DNA from: Bordetella parapertussis
GTDB taxonomy: Bacteria > Pseudomonadota > Gammaproteobacteria > Burkholderiales > SG8-39
DNA: 64,000 bases
Assembly (NCBI GenBank): GCA_945862265.1
Contig: CAMAXP010000002.1
Location: 32,204-96,203, forward strand
Direction: 5' to 3'
How positions within the stretch are numbered: the first letter of the stretch is position 1; the number at the start of each line of letters is the position of its first letter. The position numbers and the translations under genes are program-made. Under the pieces are notes generated by a model. It was not told where the DNA came from, ran no database searches, and saw nothing but the letters and a program-made list of their open reading frames with translations. Of the stretch, positions 9,514 through 19,385 are shown piece by piece.

Positions 9514-11793
9514 ATGCAGCTTCTCTCGGCGCGGCAGCTTCTTCCGGCGCGCACGCCGGCGCTCCTCGCTGCCTGTTTTGCCGCGTGGTGCGCCGCATTC
9601 CCGGGCACCTCGAACGCGCAGGGATTGCGGCCGCCACAGGCTGCGGTTCCCATACCAAAGGGGCCGACCTACATCGACGCCGGACGCATCGAAGGCGTAA
9701 TGGATGTCGAGATCACGGCGACCGGAAAGGCGGAACTTCGGCAGGATGACACGGGCATTTTCGGTGAACGCATCAAGCTGAACCAGGAGTTCAACCGCAT
9801 CGATGCCGACGGCGGCGTGCGCCTGGAGCAGGGCTCGGACAGGTTCTTCGGCACCCGCCTGCGGTTCGACTCCGCCAACCAGTCCGGCACGCTCGACGAC
9901 CCGACCTTCATCATCCGTGGCGGCGACAAGCCCGGCCGTGGCAAGGCAGAGCGCATCGAATTCCGCGGCCGCGACCATTACTCGATCTGGAAGGGGTCCT
10001 TCACCACCTGCGAGCCGGGGCGGGACGACTGGTCGGTGGAAGCCGACGAGATCGAACTCGATTACGACACCCAGGTCGGCACGGTCCGGTCCGGCAGGCT
10101 GCGCTTCATGGACACCACCATCGCTGTCCTGCCGTGGATGGACTTCCCGCTGGAGAAAGGGCGCAAGAGCGGGTTCGTCACGCCCGGCTACACGCAATCC
10201 ACGCGCAGCGGCCTCGAAGTGATGGCCCCGTTCTACTGGAACATCGCGCCGGAGAAGGATGCCACGATTACGCCGAGGTATCTCAGCAAGCGCGGCCTGC
10301 AGATGCAGGGTGAGTACCGCTACATGGACCCGAAGTACTCCGGGCTGGCCAGCCTGGAGTACCTGCCCGACGACAAACGGGCGGGCCGCAACCGCTACGG
10401 GATGTCGCTGTACCACCAGGAAAACTTTGCCCCGAACCTGTTCGGGCGACTGGACCTGAACCGCGTGTCCGACAGCCGGTATTTCGTCGACCTGTTTTCA
10501 AAGGTGAGGCAGACCTCGCAGGCCACGATCCAGCGCGAAGGGTTCCTGCAGTACAACGGTTCCAACTACTGGTTGCAGGGGCGAGTGCAGCGTTTCCAGA
10601 CCCTGCAGGATCCGCTGGCGCCCATAGTCAGTCCTTACCACCGGGTGCCGCAGGTCAACACGGGCGTATGGAAGAACGAGCTCGGCGGCATGGCCGATTT
10701 TGCGATGCAGGCCGAATATGTCCGGTTTACCCATTCCACGCTTGTGGAAGGCACCCGTATCTCGGTGAATCCGACGATTACCATGCCCTACCTCACGCCG
10801 GGCTTCTTCTTCAAGCCGAAATTTGGTCTGCGGTACGCGACTTACGGCCTCGACCGGACCGCGATCGGCCAGCCCGAGCACCAGTCGGTCGCTATTCCAT
10901 GGATGACGATCGACAGCGGCCTCGTCTTCGACCGGCAGACGAACATCGCGGGACGCGACTTCACGAACACCCTCGAGCCGCGCGTGTTCTACACTCGCGC
11001 CGCCTACCGCAACCAGGACACTGTCCCGGTGTTCGACACTGGACTCGCGGACTTCAACTTCGCGAACCTGTTCAGCGAGAACCGGTTCGCGGGCGGCGAC
11101 CGGTTCGGCGACGCCAACCAGCTGACGTTTGCAACCACCTCGCGGCTGCTGTTCCCGAGCGGGCAGGAATTCCTGCGCGGCACGATCGGGCAAAGGTTCT
11201 CGTTCAGGGACCAGCGCGTCGGGCTGCTGCCCGGCACGCTGCCGACCACGTCCGGAAGTTCGGACCTGCTCGCCTCCGTGGGCGCGCGCGTGGCGCGCGA
11301 CTGGAACTTCGACACGACGGTGCAGTACAACCCGCGGGACCGACGCAACGACCGTTCGGGCATGAACCTCAGGTACGCGCCGGAATTCGCCAAATTCGTG
11401 AACCTGGGCTACCGCTACAACCGCGACGCGGCGAACCCGATCAACCAGGCCGACCTGTCGGGGCAATGGCCGGTGGCGGCGGGCTGGTTCGCGCTCGGAC
11501 GCTACAACTACTCGTTCTTCGACGGTCGCCTGCTTGAGGGCGTGGCCGGCCTCGAGTACAACGCCGGGTGCTGGGTCCTGCGTTTCATGGCGCAACGCCT
11601 GCAGGTGGCCACGCAGCTCGCGTCGACATCCTATTTCGTGCAACTGGAGTTGAACGATCTCGCGCAGATCGGGTCCGACCCGTTCGACATGCTCAAGCGC
11701 GCGATCCCAGGCTATACCCCCACCAACATCCGGACCGACCAGCCGATGCCGGCCAGCCTGCAACGCCGGCTTCCTTTTGAGCAGGTGTACTGA
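9514..11793 (+). CDS. lptD: LPS-assembly protein LptD
   Basis: LptD is the outer-membrane beta-barrel that inserts lipopolysaccharide into the outer leaflet with LptE. The ATG at 9514 gives 759 residues and a signal peptide (hydrophobic stretch ALLAACFAAWCAAF, cleavage near SNAQ at about 36); the frame is open further upstream but only over amgK antisense. An N-terminal beta-jellyroll (IEGVMDVEITATGKAELRQD) precedes the barrel (FPLEKGRKSGFVTPGY onward). Only two cysteines remain in the mature protein, in TTCEPG and NAGCWV, so one inter-domain disulfide is possible instead of the two of E. coli. surA follows. Confidence 0.96.
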   Translation: MQLLSARQLLPARTPALLAACFAAWCAAFPGTSNAQGLRPPQAAVPIPKGPTYIDAGRIEGVMDVEITATGKAELRQDDTGIFGERIKLNQEFNRIDADGGVRLEQGSDRFFGTRLRFDSANQSGTLDDPTFIIRGGDKPGRGKAERIEFRGRDHYSIWKGSFTTCEPGRDDWSVEADEIELDYDTQVGTVRSGRLRFMDTTIAVLPWMDFPLEKGRKSGFVTPGYTQSTRSGLEVMAPFYWNIAPEKDATITPRYLSKRGLQMQGEYRYMDPKYSGLASLEYLPDDKRAGRNRYGMSLYHQENFAPNLFGRLDLNRVSDSRYFVDLFSKVRQTSQATIQREGFLQYNGSNYWLQGRVQRFQTLQDPLAPIVSPYHRVPQVNTGVWKNELGGMADFAMQAEYVRFTHSTLVEGTRISVNPTITMPYLTPGFFFKPKFGLRYATYGLDRTAIGQPEHQSVAIPWMTIDSGLVFDRQTNIAGRDFTNTLEPRVFYTRAAYRNQDTVPVFDTGLADFNFANLFSENRFAGGDRFGDANQLTFATTSRLLFPSGQEFLRGTIGQRFSFRDQRVGLLPGTLPTTSGSSDLLASVGARVARDWNFDTTVQYNPRDRRNDRSGMNLRYAPEFAKFVNLGYRYNRDAANPINQADLSGQWPVAAGWFALGRYNYSFFDGRLLEGVAGLEYNAGCWVLRFMAQRLQVATQLASTSYFVQLELNDLAQIGSDPFDMLKRAIPGYTPTNIRTDQPMPASLQRRLPFEQVY

Positions 11794-11800
11794 TTTGACG

Positions 11801-13114
11801 ATGAACCGATTGCTTGGCGCCGCAGCCGCTGCGTGCGCGACACTGATCCTGGCCTCGCCGGCCGGTGCACAGCGTATCTCGCTGGTAGACCGCATCGTGG
11901 CGGTCGTGAACTCCGAAGTGGTCACCAACTCCGAACTCAACGAGAGGCTCGTGGTCGCCGAGCGCCAGATGAAGCGTGGCGGCACCCCGGTGCCCGAGCC
12001 CCGGGTGCTCGAGCGGCAGGTGCTCGAGCGGCTCGTCCTCGAAAAGGCGCAGCTGCAGATGGCGAAGGACACGGGCCTGCGCGTCGACGAGGTCCAGCTG
12101 GACCGCACCCTGTCGAGGATCGCCGAGAACAACAAGATGACGCTGGCCACGTTCCGCCAGACGCTCGAGAAGGACGGGGTCCAGTTCGACCGCTTTCGCG
12201 ACGAGATCCGCAACGAGATCATGCTGACCCGCCTGCGCGAGCGGGAGGTCGAGGACAAGATCCAGATCAGCGACAGCGAGATCGAGCTGTACATGGCGGA
12301 AAACGAAGGCCCGGGCGCGTCGCTCGGCGATGTCGAATACAACGTCGCCCACGTGCTGGTGCGCCTGCCCGACCAGGCGTCTCCCGACCGCATCCAGGCT
12401 GCGCGCGCGCGCGCAGAGAAGGTCGTGGCCGAGTCCAAGGGCGGGGCCGATTTCGCCAAGCTCGCGGCGAGCTACTCCGATGCAGCCGATGCGCTGGCCG
12501 GCGGGCAGATGGGCTGGCGGTCCCACGACCGGTTGCCGGAGCTGTTTTCCTCGGCGCTGAAGGACCTGCCGCCGGGCGGCGTTTCCGGCGTGCTGCGCAG
12601 CCCGGCCGGCTTCCACGTGCTGAAGATGATCGAGCGGCGGGGCGGCACGGCCGCCGCGTCGGGCGCGCCCGTGAGGCAGACGCTTGCGCGGCACATCCTG
12701 ATCAAGACCAGTGAAGTCGTTTCTGAGAATGACGCGAAGCGCAGGCTCTCGGACATCCGCGATCGCATCGCAAACGGGACGGATTTTGCCGAGCTCGCCA
12801 AGCTGAACTCGGCGGACGGTTCGGCCACCAAGGGCGGCGACCTCGGCTGGGTCTATCCGGGCGATACGGTGCCCGAGTTCGAGCGCGCCATGGATGAGCT
12901 CAAATCTGGCGAGATCAGCCAGCCGGTGAAGTCGCCGTTCGGCTACCACCTGATCCAGGTGCTCGAGCGGCGGGTGGCGGACGTCAGCATGGAGCGCCGC
13001 CGGCTCCAGGCGCGCCAGGCCCTGCGCGAGCGGCGTGTCGACGAGGCGTTCCAGGACTGGCTGCGCCAGTTGCGCGACCGCACCTACGTCGAGATCCGGC
13101 TCGAGGACAAGTAG
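11801..13114 (+). CDS. surA: Periplasmic chaperone/peptidyl-prolyl isomerase SurA
   Basis: SurA escorts unfolded outer-membrane proteins, including LptD, to the BAM complex. The ATG at 11801 gives 437 residues; an in-frame TTG at 11777 inside lptD is less likely because it puts a hydrophilic stretch before the signal peptide. The signal peptide is residues 1-23 (ending SPAGA). The SurA N domain follows (VDRIVAVVNSEVVTNSEL), then two parvulin domains at about 174-275 and 288-386, each with the GGQMGW or GGDLGW pattern. It lies 7 bases after lptD. Confidence 0.96.
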   Translation: MNRLLGAAAAACATLILASPAGAQRISLVDRIVAVVNSEVVTNSELNERLVVAERQMKRGGTPVPEPRVLERQVLERLVLEKAQLQMAKDTGLRVDEVQLDRTLSRIAENNKMTLATFRQTLEKDGVQFDRFRDEIRNEIMLTRLREREVEDKIQISDSEIELYMAENEGPGASLGDVEYNVAHVLVRLPDQASPDRIQAARARAEKVVAESKGGADFAKLAASYSDAADALAGGQMGWRSHDRLPELFSSALKDLPPGGVSGVLRSPAGFHVLKMIERRGGTAAASGAPVRQTLARHILIKTSEVVSENDAKRRLSDIRDRIANGTDFAELAKLNSADGSATKGGDLGWVYPGDTVPEFERAMDELKSGEISQPVKSPFGYHLIQVLERRVADVSMERRRLQARQALRERRVDEAFQDWLRQLRDRTYVEIRLEDK

Positions 13115-13117
13115 GCC

Positions 13118-14110
13118 ATGGGCTCCCGCCTCCCGGTGATCGCCCTCACCACGGGCGAGCCGGCAGGCATCGGCCCGGACCTGGCGCTTGCGCTTGTGCG
13201 TGAGGCGTTTCCCGCCCGCATCGTATTGATCGGTGACCAGGGCATGCTGGCCGAACGCTGCCGCGTGCTCGGCCTGGCCGCCGTGCTGCGTCCCTACTCC
13301 GCGGGCGGAATACCCTTTTCCGGCGCCCTTGAGGTCGAGCATATTTCGCTCGCCGCTCCGGTCCGCCCTGGCCACCTCGATCCCGTCAACGGGCGCTATG
13401 TGCTTGCCGTGCTGGATCGCGCGGTCGACGGCTGCCTGTCCGGCGAATTCGACGCGATGGTCACAGCGCCTGTGCACAAGGGCGTGATCAACGATGCGGG
13501 CGTTGCCTTCACCGGGCATACCGAGTACCTCGCACAGCGAACGGACACCGGGCATGTGGTCATGATGCTGGTGGGCGGGGGCTTGCGTGTCGCGCTGGCC
13601 ACCACGCACCTTGCGCTGGCGGACGTGCCGAGGGCGATCACCCCGGCCAGCCTGACCGAGACGCTGCGGGTGGTCCACGCGAGCCTGCGTGACCGGTTCG
13701 GGATCGCCAATCCACGGATCCTGGTCTCGGGACTGAACCCGCACAGCGGCGAATCGGGGCACCTGGGCCGCGAGGAAATCGACGTGATCGAACCGGTGAT
13801 CCGCGCCCTTGTGGCCGAAGGCATGGCGCTCGAGGGGCCGGTGCCGGCCGACACCCTGTTCGTGCCGGAGCGCCTCAAGCGCGGCGATTGCGCGCTGGCG
13901 ATGTTCCATGACCAGGGCCTGCCCGTCCTCAAATACGCGAGCTTCGGCCGCGGCGTGAACGTCACGCTCGGCCTGCCGATCGTTCGTACCTCGGTGGACC
14001 ATGGCACCGCGCTGGACCTCGCGGGCACCGGGCGCGCCGACGCCGGCAGCCTCATCGAAGCCCTGCACCTCGCGCTGGAACTGGCCCGCTCGGGCCGTCC
14101 GGCGGGCTGA
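13118..14110 (+). CDS. pdxA: 4-hydroxythreonine-4-phosphate dehydrogenase
   Basis: PdxA oxidises 4-phosphohydroxy-L-threonine in the DXP-dependent pathway to pyridoxal phosphate. The 330 residues begin with the diagnostic LTTGEPAGIGPDLAL. The metal-binding histidines sit in FTGHTEYLA, in LNPHSGESG and in the MFHDQGL segment. The gene starts 3 bases after the surA stop and is followed 2 bases later by rsmA. The order surA-pdxA-rsmA is the same as in enterics. Confidence 0.97.
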   Translation: MGSRLPVIALTTGEPAGIGPDLALALVREAFPARIVLIGDQGMLAERCRVLGLAAVLRPYSAGGIPFSGALEVEHISLAAPVRPGHLDPVNGRYVLAVLDRAVDGCLSGEFDAMVTAPVHKGVINDAGVAFTGHTEYLAQRTDTGHVVMMLVGGGLRVALATTHLALADVPRAITPASLTETLRVVHASLRDRFGIANPRILVSGLNPHSGESGHLGREEIDVIEPVIRALVAEGMALEGPVPADTLFVPERLKRGDCALAMFHDQGLPVLKYASFGRGVNVTLGLPIVRTSVDHGTALDLAGTGRADAGSLIEALHLALELARSGRPAG

Positions 14111-14112
14111 CG

Positions 14113-14910
14113 ATGGCGCACATCCCGCGCAAGCGCTTCGGGCAGCATTTCCTGCACGACCCTTGGGTGTTGTCGCGGATCGTGGATGCGATCGCGCCGC
14201 AGGCCGGCGACGCGCTGGTCGAAATCGGGCCGGGCGAAGGCGCGCTGACGCGGCCGCTGCTCGCACGCATCCCGTCGCTGACCGCGGTCGAGATCGACCG
14301 GGACCTGGCCGCCGCGCTGGTCGCGGAGTTCCCGCCGGAGCGACTGCGGGTGATCGTCGCCGACGCGCTCGACTACGACTTCTCGGCGCTGCCCACGGGG
14401 CTGCGCGTGGTCGGCAACCTGCCTTACAACGTTTCCACGCCGTTGCTCTTCCACCTTGCGGCGTTCGCCGATCGGGTTCGCGACATGCACTTCATGCTGC
14501 AACTGGAGGTGGTCGACCGGATGGCCGCGAGTCATTCAACGCCGGCGTACGGCCGGCTGTCCGTGATGCTGCAGCGGCGGTTCCGGATCCAGCGCCTGTT
14601 CAAGGTCGCGCCGGGCGCCTTCCGTCCGCCGCCCAAGGTCGAGTCCGCCGTGGTCCGCCTCACGCCGCTGCCGGCGGCCGAAGTGGTGCCCTTGGACGAG
14701 AGGCTGTTCGGCACCGTGGTGACCCGGGCTTTCGGCGCGCGCCGGAAGACGCTGCGCAACGCGCTGATTTCGCTGATCGACGCGCAAGGGCTGAGCGCCC
14801 TGGGCATCGACCCGGGCTTGCGGCCGGAGAACGTGTCTCCGGAAGATTATACAAGAATCGCTATCGATATTGCCCGGAGAGCGTCTCCTGGAGCCGAGGT
14901 TAAGAAGTAA
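14113..14910 (+). CDS. rsmA: 16S rRNA m6(2)A1518/A1519 dimethyltransferase
   Basis: RsmA (KsgA) dimethylates two adjacent adenines in helix 45 of 16S rRNA, a late 30S assembly checkpoint. The 265 residues show FGQHFLHD at the N-terminus, the SAM-binding VEIGPGEGALT, the acidic DALDYDF, and the catalytic NLPYNVSTPLL. The C-terminal substrate domain includes FRPPPKVESAVVRL. It is the last gene of lptD-surA-pdxA-rsmA and converges on gloA with 10 bases between the stops. Confidence 0.97.
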   Translation: MAHIPRKRFGQHFLHDPWVLSRIVDAIAPQAGDALVEIGPGEGALTRPLLARIPSLTAVEIDRDLAAALVAEFPPERLRVIVADALDYDFSALPTGLRVVGNLPYNVSTPLLFHLAAFADRVRDMHFMLQLEVVDRMAASHSTPAYGRLSVMLQRRFRIQRLFKVAPGAFRPPPKVESAVVRLTPLPAAEVVPLDERLFGTVVTRAFGARRKTLRNALISLIDAQGLSALGIDPGLRPENVSPEDYTRIAIDIARRASPGAEVKK

Positions 14911-14920
14911 TTCCCTGAAA

Positions 14921-15310
14921 TTAAGCGGGCTTCCTCTCGATGAACTCGATCTTGTAGCCGTCGGGATCCTCGACAAATGCGATCACCGTGGTGCCGAACT
15001 TGACCGGCCCTGCCTCGCGGGTGACCTTGCCTCCGCCCGTCCGCGCCTGCTCGCATGCCTTCGCCGCGTCCGGCACTTCCACGGCGAGGTGGCCGAAAGC
15101 GCTGCCGGGGTCGTACTTCTCCACGCCGTAGTTGTAGGTCAGCTCGAGGACCGCATTGGCCGACTCTTCGCCATAGCCGACAAAGGCCAGCGTGTACTTG
15201 CCGTCCGGCACGTCCTTCTGGCGCAGCACGCGCATGCCGAGCACCGAGGTATAGAAGGCAATCGAACGCTCGAGGTTGCCGACGCGCAGCATGGTGTGCA
15301 GGAATCGCAT
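14921..15310 (-). CDS. gloA: Lactoylglutathione lyase (glyoxalase I)
   Basis: GloA converts the methylglyoxal-glutathione adduct to S-lactoylglutathione. The 129-residue protein carries the four metal ligands of the family: His5 (RFLHTMLRV), Glu56 (VLELTYN), His74 (FGHLAVEV) and Glu122 (KIEFIER). Length and the lack of inserts fit the Ni-dependent bacterial class. It is the last gene of a long minus-strand block and begins 9 bases downstream of the YgjP-type gene. Confidence 0.96.
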   Translation of the reverse strand: MRFLHTMLRVGNLERSIAFYTSVLGMRVLRQKDVPDGKYTLAFVGYGEESANAVLELTYNYGVEKYDPGSAFGHLAVEVPDAAKACEQARTGGGKVTREAGPVKFGTTVIAFVEDPDGYKIEFIERKPA

Positions 15311-15319
15311 GGTGTCTCC

Positions 15320-16084
15320 TTAGAAGATGGGCAGGCCGGCGGCAGCGAGGTCGAGGCTGCGCCGCGCGGCACGGAAGTCAGGATACAGCCTCTCGACCAC
15401 GGCCCAGAATCGCGGCGAGTGGTTCAATTCGACGAGGTGCGCCACTTCATGGGCTACGACGTAGTCGGCGAGGTCGGGCGCCACGTGCACGAGGCGCCAC
15501 GAGAGCCGGATCCGGCCGTCCTGCGTGCAGACACCCCACTGCGTCCGCGCATTCGACATCGCCACCTTCGGCTGCGGGCGCCCGATCAGGCTTGCGTAAT
15601 GCACCACGCGCGGCGTCAGGATCTCGAGCGCGTGCGACTTCAACCATCGCGCCAGCTCGACCTTGACCCGGGCGCGCTCGTCGGGCCGGCGCAACTGGAC
15701 CAGCAGCCGGTCGCCGTCCACCTGGATCCGCTTGGGCCCTTCCGAGAGCTCGAGCGTCAGTGTCCGGCCAAAAAGCGGGATCGGCTCGCCGTGCGCGCCG
15801 CCGACGCGCAGCGGCCGGCCGGCCTTGGACCACTCGTCGAGCTTTTTCAGGATCCAGTGCGTCTTCTCGAGCAGGAATCGCTCGATCTCGACCCATGGCG
15901 CAAAGTAGGGGGCGGCGACGGCGAGGCCGTCGGCGTCGATCGAGATGCCGATGGTGCGGCGGCGCGAGCGCGCGAAACGGAACTCCACCACCCGCGTGCC
16001 GAGTTGCACGAGCCGCCGGGCAGCGGTGCGCGGCTCCTCTGCTGCGTCAGCGCCGAAAAGCGTCAGCTGCTGCGGGCCGGGCAT
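15320..16084 (-). CDS. YgjP-family zinc metalloprotease-like protein (DUF45/M48-related)
   Basis: This 254-residue protein has the zinc motif HEVAHLVELNHSPRFW near the C-terminus: HExxH plus a downstream His, the signature of the YgjP/WLM group. The N-terminal half includes RRTIGISIDADGLAV, also typical of the family. Its physiological substrate is not established. The ATG at 16082-16084 was chosen because it gives the usual family length; the gene overlaps the plsC 3' end by 22 bases, so the pair is cotranscribed. Confidence 0.85.
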   Translation of the reverse strand: MPGPQQLTLFGADAAEEPRTAARRLVQLGTRVVEFRFARSRRRTIGISIDADGLAVAAPYFAPWVEIERFLLEKTHWILKKLDEWSKAGRPLRVGGAHGEPIPLFGRTLTLELSEGPKRIQVDGDRLLVQLRRPDERARVKVELARWLKSHALEILTPRVVHYASLIGRPQPKVAMSNARTQWGVCTQDGRIRLSWRLVHVAPDLADYVVAHEVAHLVELNHSPRFWAVVERLYPDFRAARRSLDLAAAGLPIF

Positions 16085-16782
16085 AGTTCTGATTGTTGTT
16101 GCTCGATCCAGCGTTCGGTCTCTGCGATCACTTCGGCGGGGTCGCGCCCGGCGGTCGGGATGGCCGGGCCGATGCGCATGGTGATGGTGCCGGGATGCTT
16201 CATGAAGGAGTTCTTCGGCCAATAGAGACCGGCATTGTGCGCCACCGGCACGACGGGCGCGCCGGTCTGCACTGCCAGCCATGCGCCGCCGGACTGGTAC
16301 TTGCGCTGGGTGCCCGGGGTCACGCGGGTGCCTTCCGGGAAGATCACGACCCAGAACCCCTGCGCGATCCGCTCCTTGCCCAGACGCGCGAGCTGGCGCA
16401 GGGCGGTGCGGCCCTTGGCGCGATCGATCGCGATGGGGCTCATCATCGCGAGGCCCCAGCCGAAGAACGGGATCCACAGGAGTTCGCGCTTCAGCACATG
16501 CACCTGCGGCGGGAAGACCGTCTGGAACGCCAGCGTCTCCCACGCGGACTGGTGCTTGGAGAGGATCACGCACGGCTCGGCAGGCAGGTTCTCGCGGCCT
16601 TCGACCCTGTAGTCGAGCCCGCAGGCGTGCCGCGCGATGAACAACATGATCTTGGACCACCAGGAAATCACGCGAAAGCGTCCCATGCGCGACAACGGGA
16701 AGCTCAGCACCGACAGCACCGCGAAGGGTGGGGTGACCAGGAGCAGCGCGGCGGCGAAGAGCACCGAGCGCAGGGCCGTCAT
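16063..16782 (-). CDS. plsC: 1-acyl-sn-glycerol-3-phosphate acyltransferase
   Basis: PlsC makes phosphatidic acid from lysophosphatidic acid at the inner membrane. The 239 residues start with a hydrophobic anchor (about 5-30). The catalytic motif is KHQSAWE (His77 with Glu82, i.e. HX4E instead of the usual HX4D). The glycerol-phosphate motif FPEGTR lies at 148-153, and a PVVPVAHNAG motif IV is present. It overlaps gmhB by 4 bases. Confidence 0.93.
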   Translation of the reverse strand: MTALRSVLFAAALLLVTPPFAVLSVLSFPLSRMGRFRVISWWSKIMLFIARHACGLDYRVEGRENLPAEPCVILSKHQSAWETLAFQTVFPPQVHVLKRELLWIPFFGWGLAMMSPIAIDRAKGRTALRQLARLGKERIAQGFWVVIFPEGTRVTPGTQRKYQSGGAWLAVQTGAPVVPVAHNAGLYWPKNSFMKHPGTITMRIGPAIPTAGRDPAEVIAETERWIEQQQSELCPARSS

Positions 16783-17336
16783 GCGGGGCGCGGCTCCGCG
16801 CGTTGCTCGACCAGGTGGCTCGCAAACGCCGCGAGATCGGCAAAGATCTCGGTGCCCTCGGGCAGTCCACCTGCTTCGCGCGTCATGCGGCCCTTGCCGG
16901 TCAGCACCAGCACGGGCCTTGCGCCGGCGGCCACGGCAGCCTGCAGGTCCTTGAGGGAATCACCGACGAAGGGCACCCCAGCGAGGGGCACGTTCAGGCG
17001 CCGCTCGATCTCGTGCAGCATGCCGGGCATGGGCTTGCGGCAGGCGCAGTGCGCATCCGCTGCATGCGGGCAGAAAAAGATCGCCTCGATCCGCCCGCCC
17101 GCCTGGATCACGGTCCGGTGCATGACATCGTGGATCGCGTTGAGGGTGCTCATGTCGAACAGCCCCCGCGCAACGCCCGACTGGTTGGTGGCCACCAGGA
17201 TGCGCCAGCCCGCCTGCGTGAGCCGGGCGATGGCCTCGATGCTGCCCTTGACGGGCTTCCACTCGGCCGGCGACTTGATGTACTGGTCGCTGTCGTGGTT
17301 GATGACCCCGTCGCGGTCGAGCATGAGGATCTTCAT
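16779..17336 (-). CDS. gmhB: D-glycero-beta-D-manno-heptose-1,7-bisphosphate 7-phosphatase
   Basis: GmhB is a HAD phosphatase that removes the 7-phosphate during synthesis of ADP-heptose for the LPS inner core. The 185 residues begin with the nucleophile motif MLDRDGVIN (Asp7, Asp9). The structural zinc site is C89-P-H91 with C97-A-C99, followed by RKPMPG, and the Mg-binding motif is GDSLKDLQ. It is coupled to glyS by a 4-base overlap. The glyS-gmhB-plsC order is common in betaproteobacteria. Confidence 0.95.
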   Translation of the reverse strand: MKILMLDRDGVINHDSDQYIKSPAEWKPVKGSIEAIARLTQAGWRILVATNQSGVARGLFDMSTLNAIHDVMHRTVIQAGGRIEAIFFCPHAADAHCACRKPMPGMLHEIERRLNVPLAGVPFVGDSLKDLQAAVAAGARPVLVLTGKGRMTREAGGLPEGTEIFADLAAFASHLVEQRAEPRPA

Positions 17337-19384
17337 GCGGCGAGCTTGGAGATGTCGGCAACGCGGTTCATCAGGCCGTCCAGCTGGCCGAGCAGCGCGA
17401 GGCGGTTGGCGCGCAGGGCCGCGTCCTCGGCGTTGACCATCACGTCGTCGAAGAAGCGGTCGACTTCGGTGCGCATGCCGGCGAGCAGGTGCAGCGCGCC
17501 GCTGTAGTCGAGCGCGTCGATGCTCGACTGGATTTTCGGGGCCAGTGCACCGACCGAGGCGAAGAGGGCCTTTTCCGCGGGCTCCTGCAGGAGGGCTGCA
17601 CTGGCGGGCGCGGATTGCGCGTCGCTCTTCTTGAGGATGTTGCGGATCCGCTTGTTGGCGGCGGAGAGGCTGGCCGCTTCCGGCAGCTTGCGAAAGCCCT
17701 GGACCGCATCGAGCCGGGCGGGGACGAGGTCCATCCGCGTCGGCGACTGGCTGGCCACGGCTTCGATCTCGTCCGGGGCGTAGCCGTGATCCTTCAGCTG
17801 GTTGCGCAGCCGGTCCAGCATGAAGGCATAGACGTCCGCAGCCGTGGCGGCTGGAAGCTTCGCGTCCTGGAATCCTGCCGCTGCGTCCTGCAAGAGGGTG
17901 TCCAGCGCGAGCGGCAGCTTCGCCTCGAGCAGGATGCGCAGCACACCCAGCGCGTGACGGCGGAGGGCGAAGGGATCCTTGTCGCCTGTCGGGGCGCCGC
18001 CGATGCCGAAGATCCCCACCAGCGTGTCGAGCTTGTCGGCCAGCGCGACCGCTGCGGCAACGGGGCCTTCGGGCAGCCGGTCGCCGGCAAACCTCGGGCG
18101 GTAGTGCGCCTCGATCGCGTCGGCGACCGCGGCCGGTTCATTGTCATGGAGGGCGTAGTAGCGGCCCATCGTGCCCTGCAGCTCGGGAAACTCTCCGACC
18201 ATGCCGGTGATCAGGTCGGCCTTCGCCAGCCAGGCGGCGCGTTCGGCCAGCGCCGCATCGGCGCCCAGGGCGCGCGCGATTTTCCCGGCGAGCAACTGCA
18301 CGCGTTCCGTGCGTTCGAGCTGGGTGCCCAGCTTGTTGTGATAGACGACTTTGCCAAGGAGCGGCACGCGCGTTTCGAGGCGGGTCTTGCGGTCCTGGGT
18401 GTAGAAGAACCGCGCGTCTTCCAGCCGCGGCCGCACCACGCGCTGGTTGCCGCCGACAATGTGCTTCGGGTCGGCCACGTCGATATTCGACACGATCAGG
18501 AATTTCGGCAGCAACTTGCCTGCGGCATCGAACAGCGGGAAGTATTTCTGGTTCTGCCGCATCGTGAGGATCAGGCACTCCTGCGGAACCTCGAGGAACT
18601 GGGTGTCGAACGCGCCGACGTACACGGTCGGGTGCTCGACCAGGGCCGTGACTTCATCGAGCAGGTCGGCATAGTCGCCGAGGCTCGCCGCAAGCTCCGC
18701 CGCCTTCGAAACCAGTGCCGTGTCGATCTGCGCCTTGCGGTCCGCGAACGACGCGATCACCTTGCCGTCCGCCTTTAGTCGGGCTTCGTATTCATCGGCA
18801 TTCGCCAGGGTGATGTCGCCCGAACTCATGAAGCGGTGTCCGCGGGTGACATTGCCCGACGCAAGGCCCAGCACCACGCCGGGCACAACGCGCGCACCGT
18901 GCAGCATGACGAGCTTGTGCACGGGCCGCACGAACTGGGCATCGCCGTCGCCCCAGCGCATCACCTTGGGGATCGGGAGCTTCTTGAGTGCGTCCTCGAT
19001 TTTGCCGGCGAGGGCCGCATCCAGCGAATTCCCTGCGGCGGTCACCTTGGCGATAAAGATCTTGCCCTTGGGGCCGTCGCGCTGTTCGAGCGCTTCGACC
19101 GCCACGCCGTTCTTCTTGGCAAAGCCGGCGACGGCCGGGGCTGCGGCGGTGACGGGCGGGCCCTGCACTTCGCGGGCGACGTCCGGGGCCTTGCCGAGCA
19201 CGCCGGTGACCTTGACGGCGAGCCGCCGCGGCGTGGCGTAGAAGGCCGCGACACTGGCGTCGCCGAGGAAGCCGTCCTTCTTCAGGTCGGCTACCAGCGC
19301 CTCGCCAAAAGCCTGCGACAGGCGTGCAAGCGATTTCGGCGGCAATTCCTCGGTGAGGAGTTCAACGAGCAGCGTGGCATCCAT
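17333..19384 (-). CDS. glyS: Glycine-tRNA ligase beta subunit
   Basis: This is the beta subunit of the heterotetrameric (alpha2beta2) glycyl-tRNA synthetase, responsible mainly for tRNA binding. The ATG at 19382-19384 gives 683 residues, close to E. coli (689), and starts with the conserved [15 protein letters not shown]. The frame is open upstream only as a glyQ shadow. The C-terminal anticodon-binding-like domain ([20 protein letters not shown]) is present. The glyQ stop lies 1 base upstream of this start. Confidence 0.96.
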   Translation of the reverse strand: MDATLLVELLTEELPPKSLARLSQAFGEALVADLKKDGFLGDASVAAFYATPRRLAVKVTGVLGKAPDVAREVQGPPVTAAAPAVAGFAKKNGVAVEALEQRDGPKGKIFIAKVTAAGNSLDAALAGKIEDALKKLPIPKVMRWGDGDAQFVRPVHKLVMLHGARVVPGVVLGLASGNVTRGHRFMSSGDITLANADEYEARLKADGKVIASFADRKAQIDTALVSKAAELAASLGDYADLLDEVTALVEHPTVYVGAFDTQFLEVPQECLILTMRQNQKYFPLFDAAGKLLPKFLIVSNIDVADPKHIVGGNQRVVRPRLEDARFFYTQDRKTRLETRVPLLGKVVYHNKLGTQLERTERVQLLAGKIARALGADAALAERAAWLAKADLITGMVGEFPELQGTMGRYYALHDNEPAAVADAIEAHYRPRFAGDRLPEGPVAAAVALADKLDTLVGIFGIGGAPTGDKDPFALRRHALGVLRILLEAKLPLALDTLLQDAAAGFQDAKLPAATAADVYAFMLDRLRNQLKDHGYAPDEIEAVASQSPTRMDLVPARLDAVQGFRKLPEAASLSAANKRIRNILKKSDAQSAPASAALLQEPAEKALFASVGALAPKIQSSIDALDYSGALHLLAGMRTEVDRFFDDVMVNAEDAALRANRLALLGQLDGLMNRVADISKLAA

Positions 19385-19385
19385 C

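Noticed and set aside
11693..14266. 857-codon minus-strand frame opposite surA, pdxA and rsmA
   Set aside because: Low-complexity Arg/Ala composition and no motif; the plus-strand genes are unambiguous.
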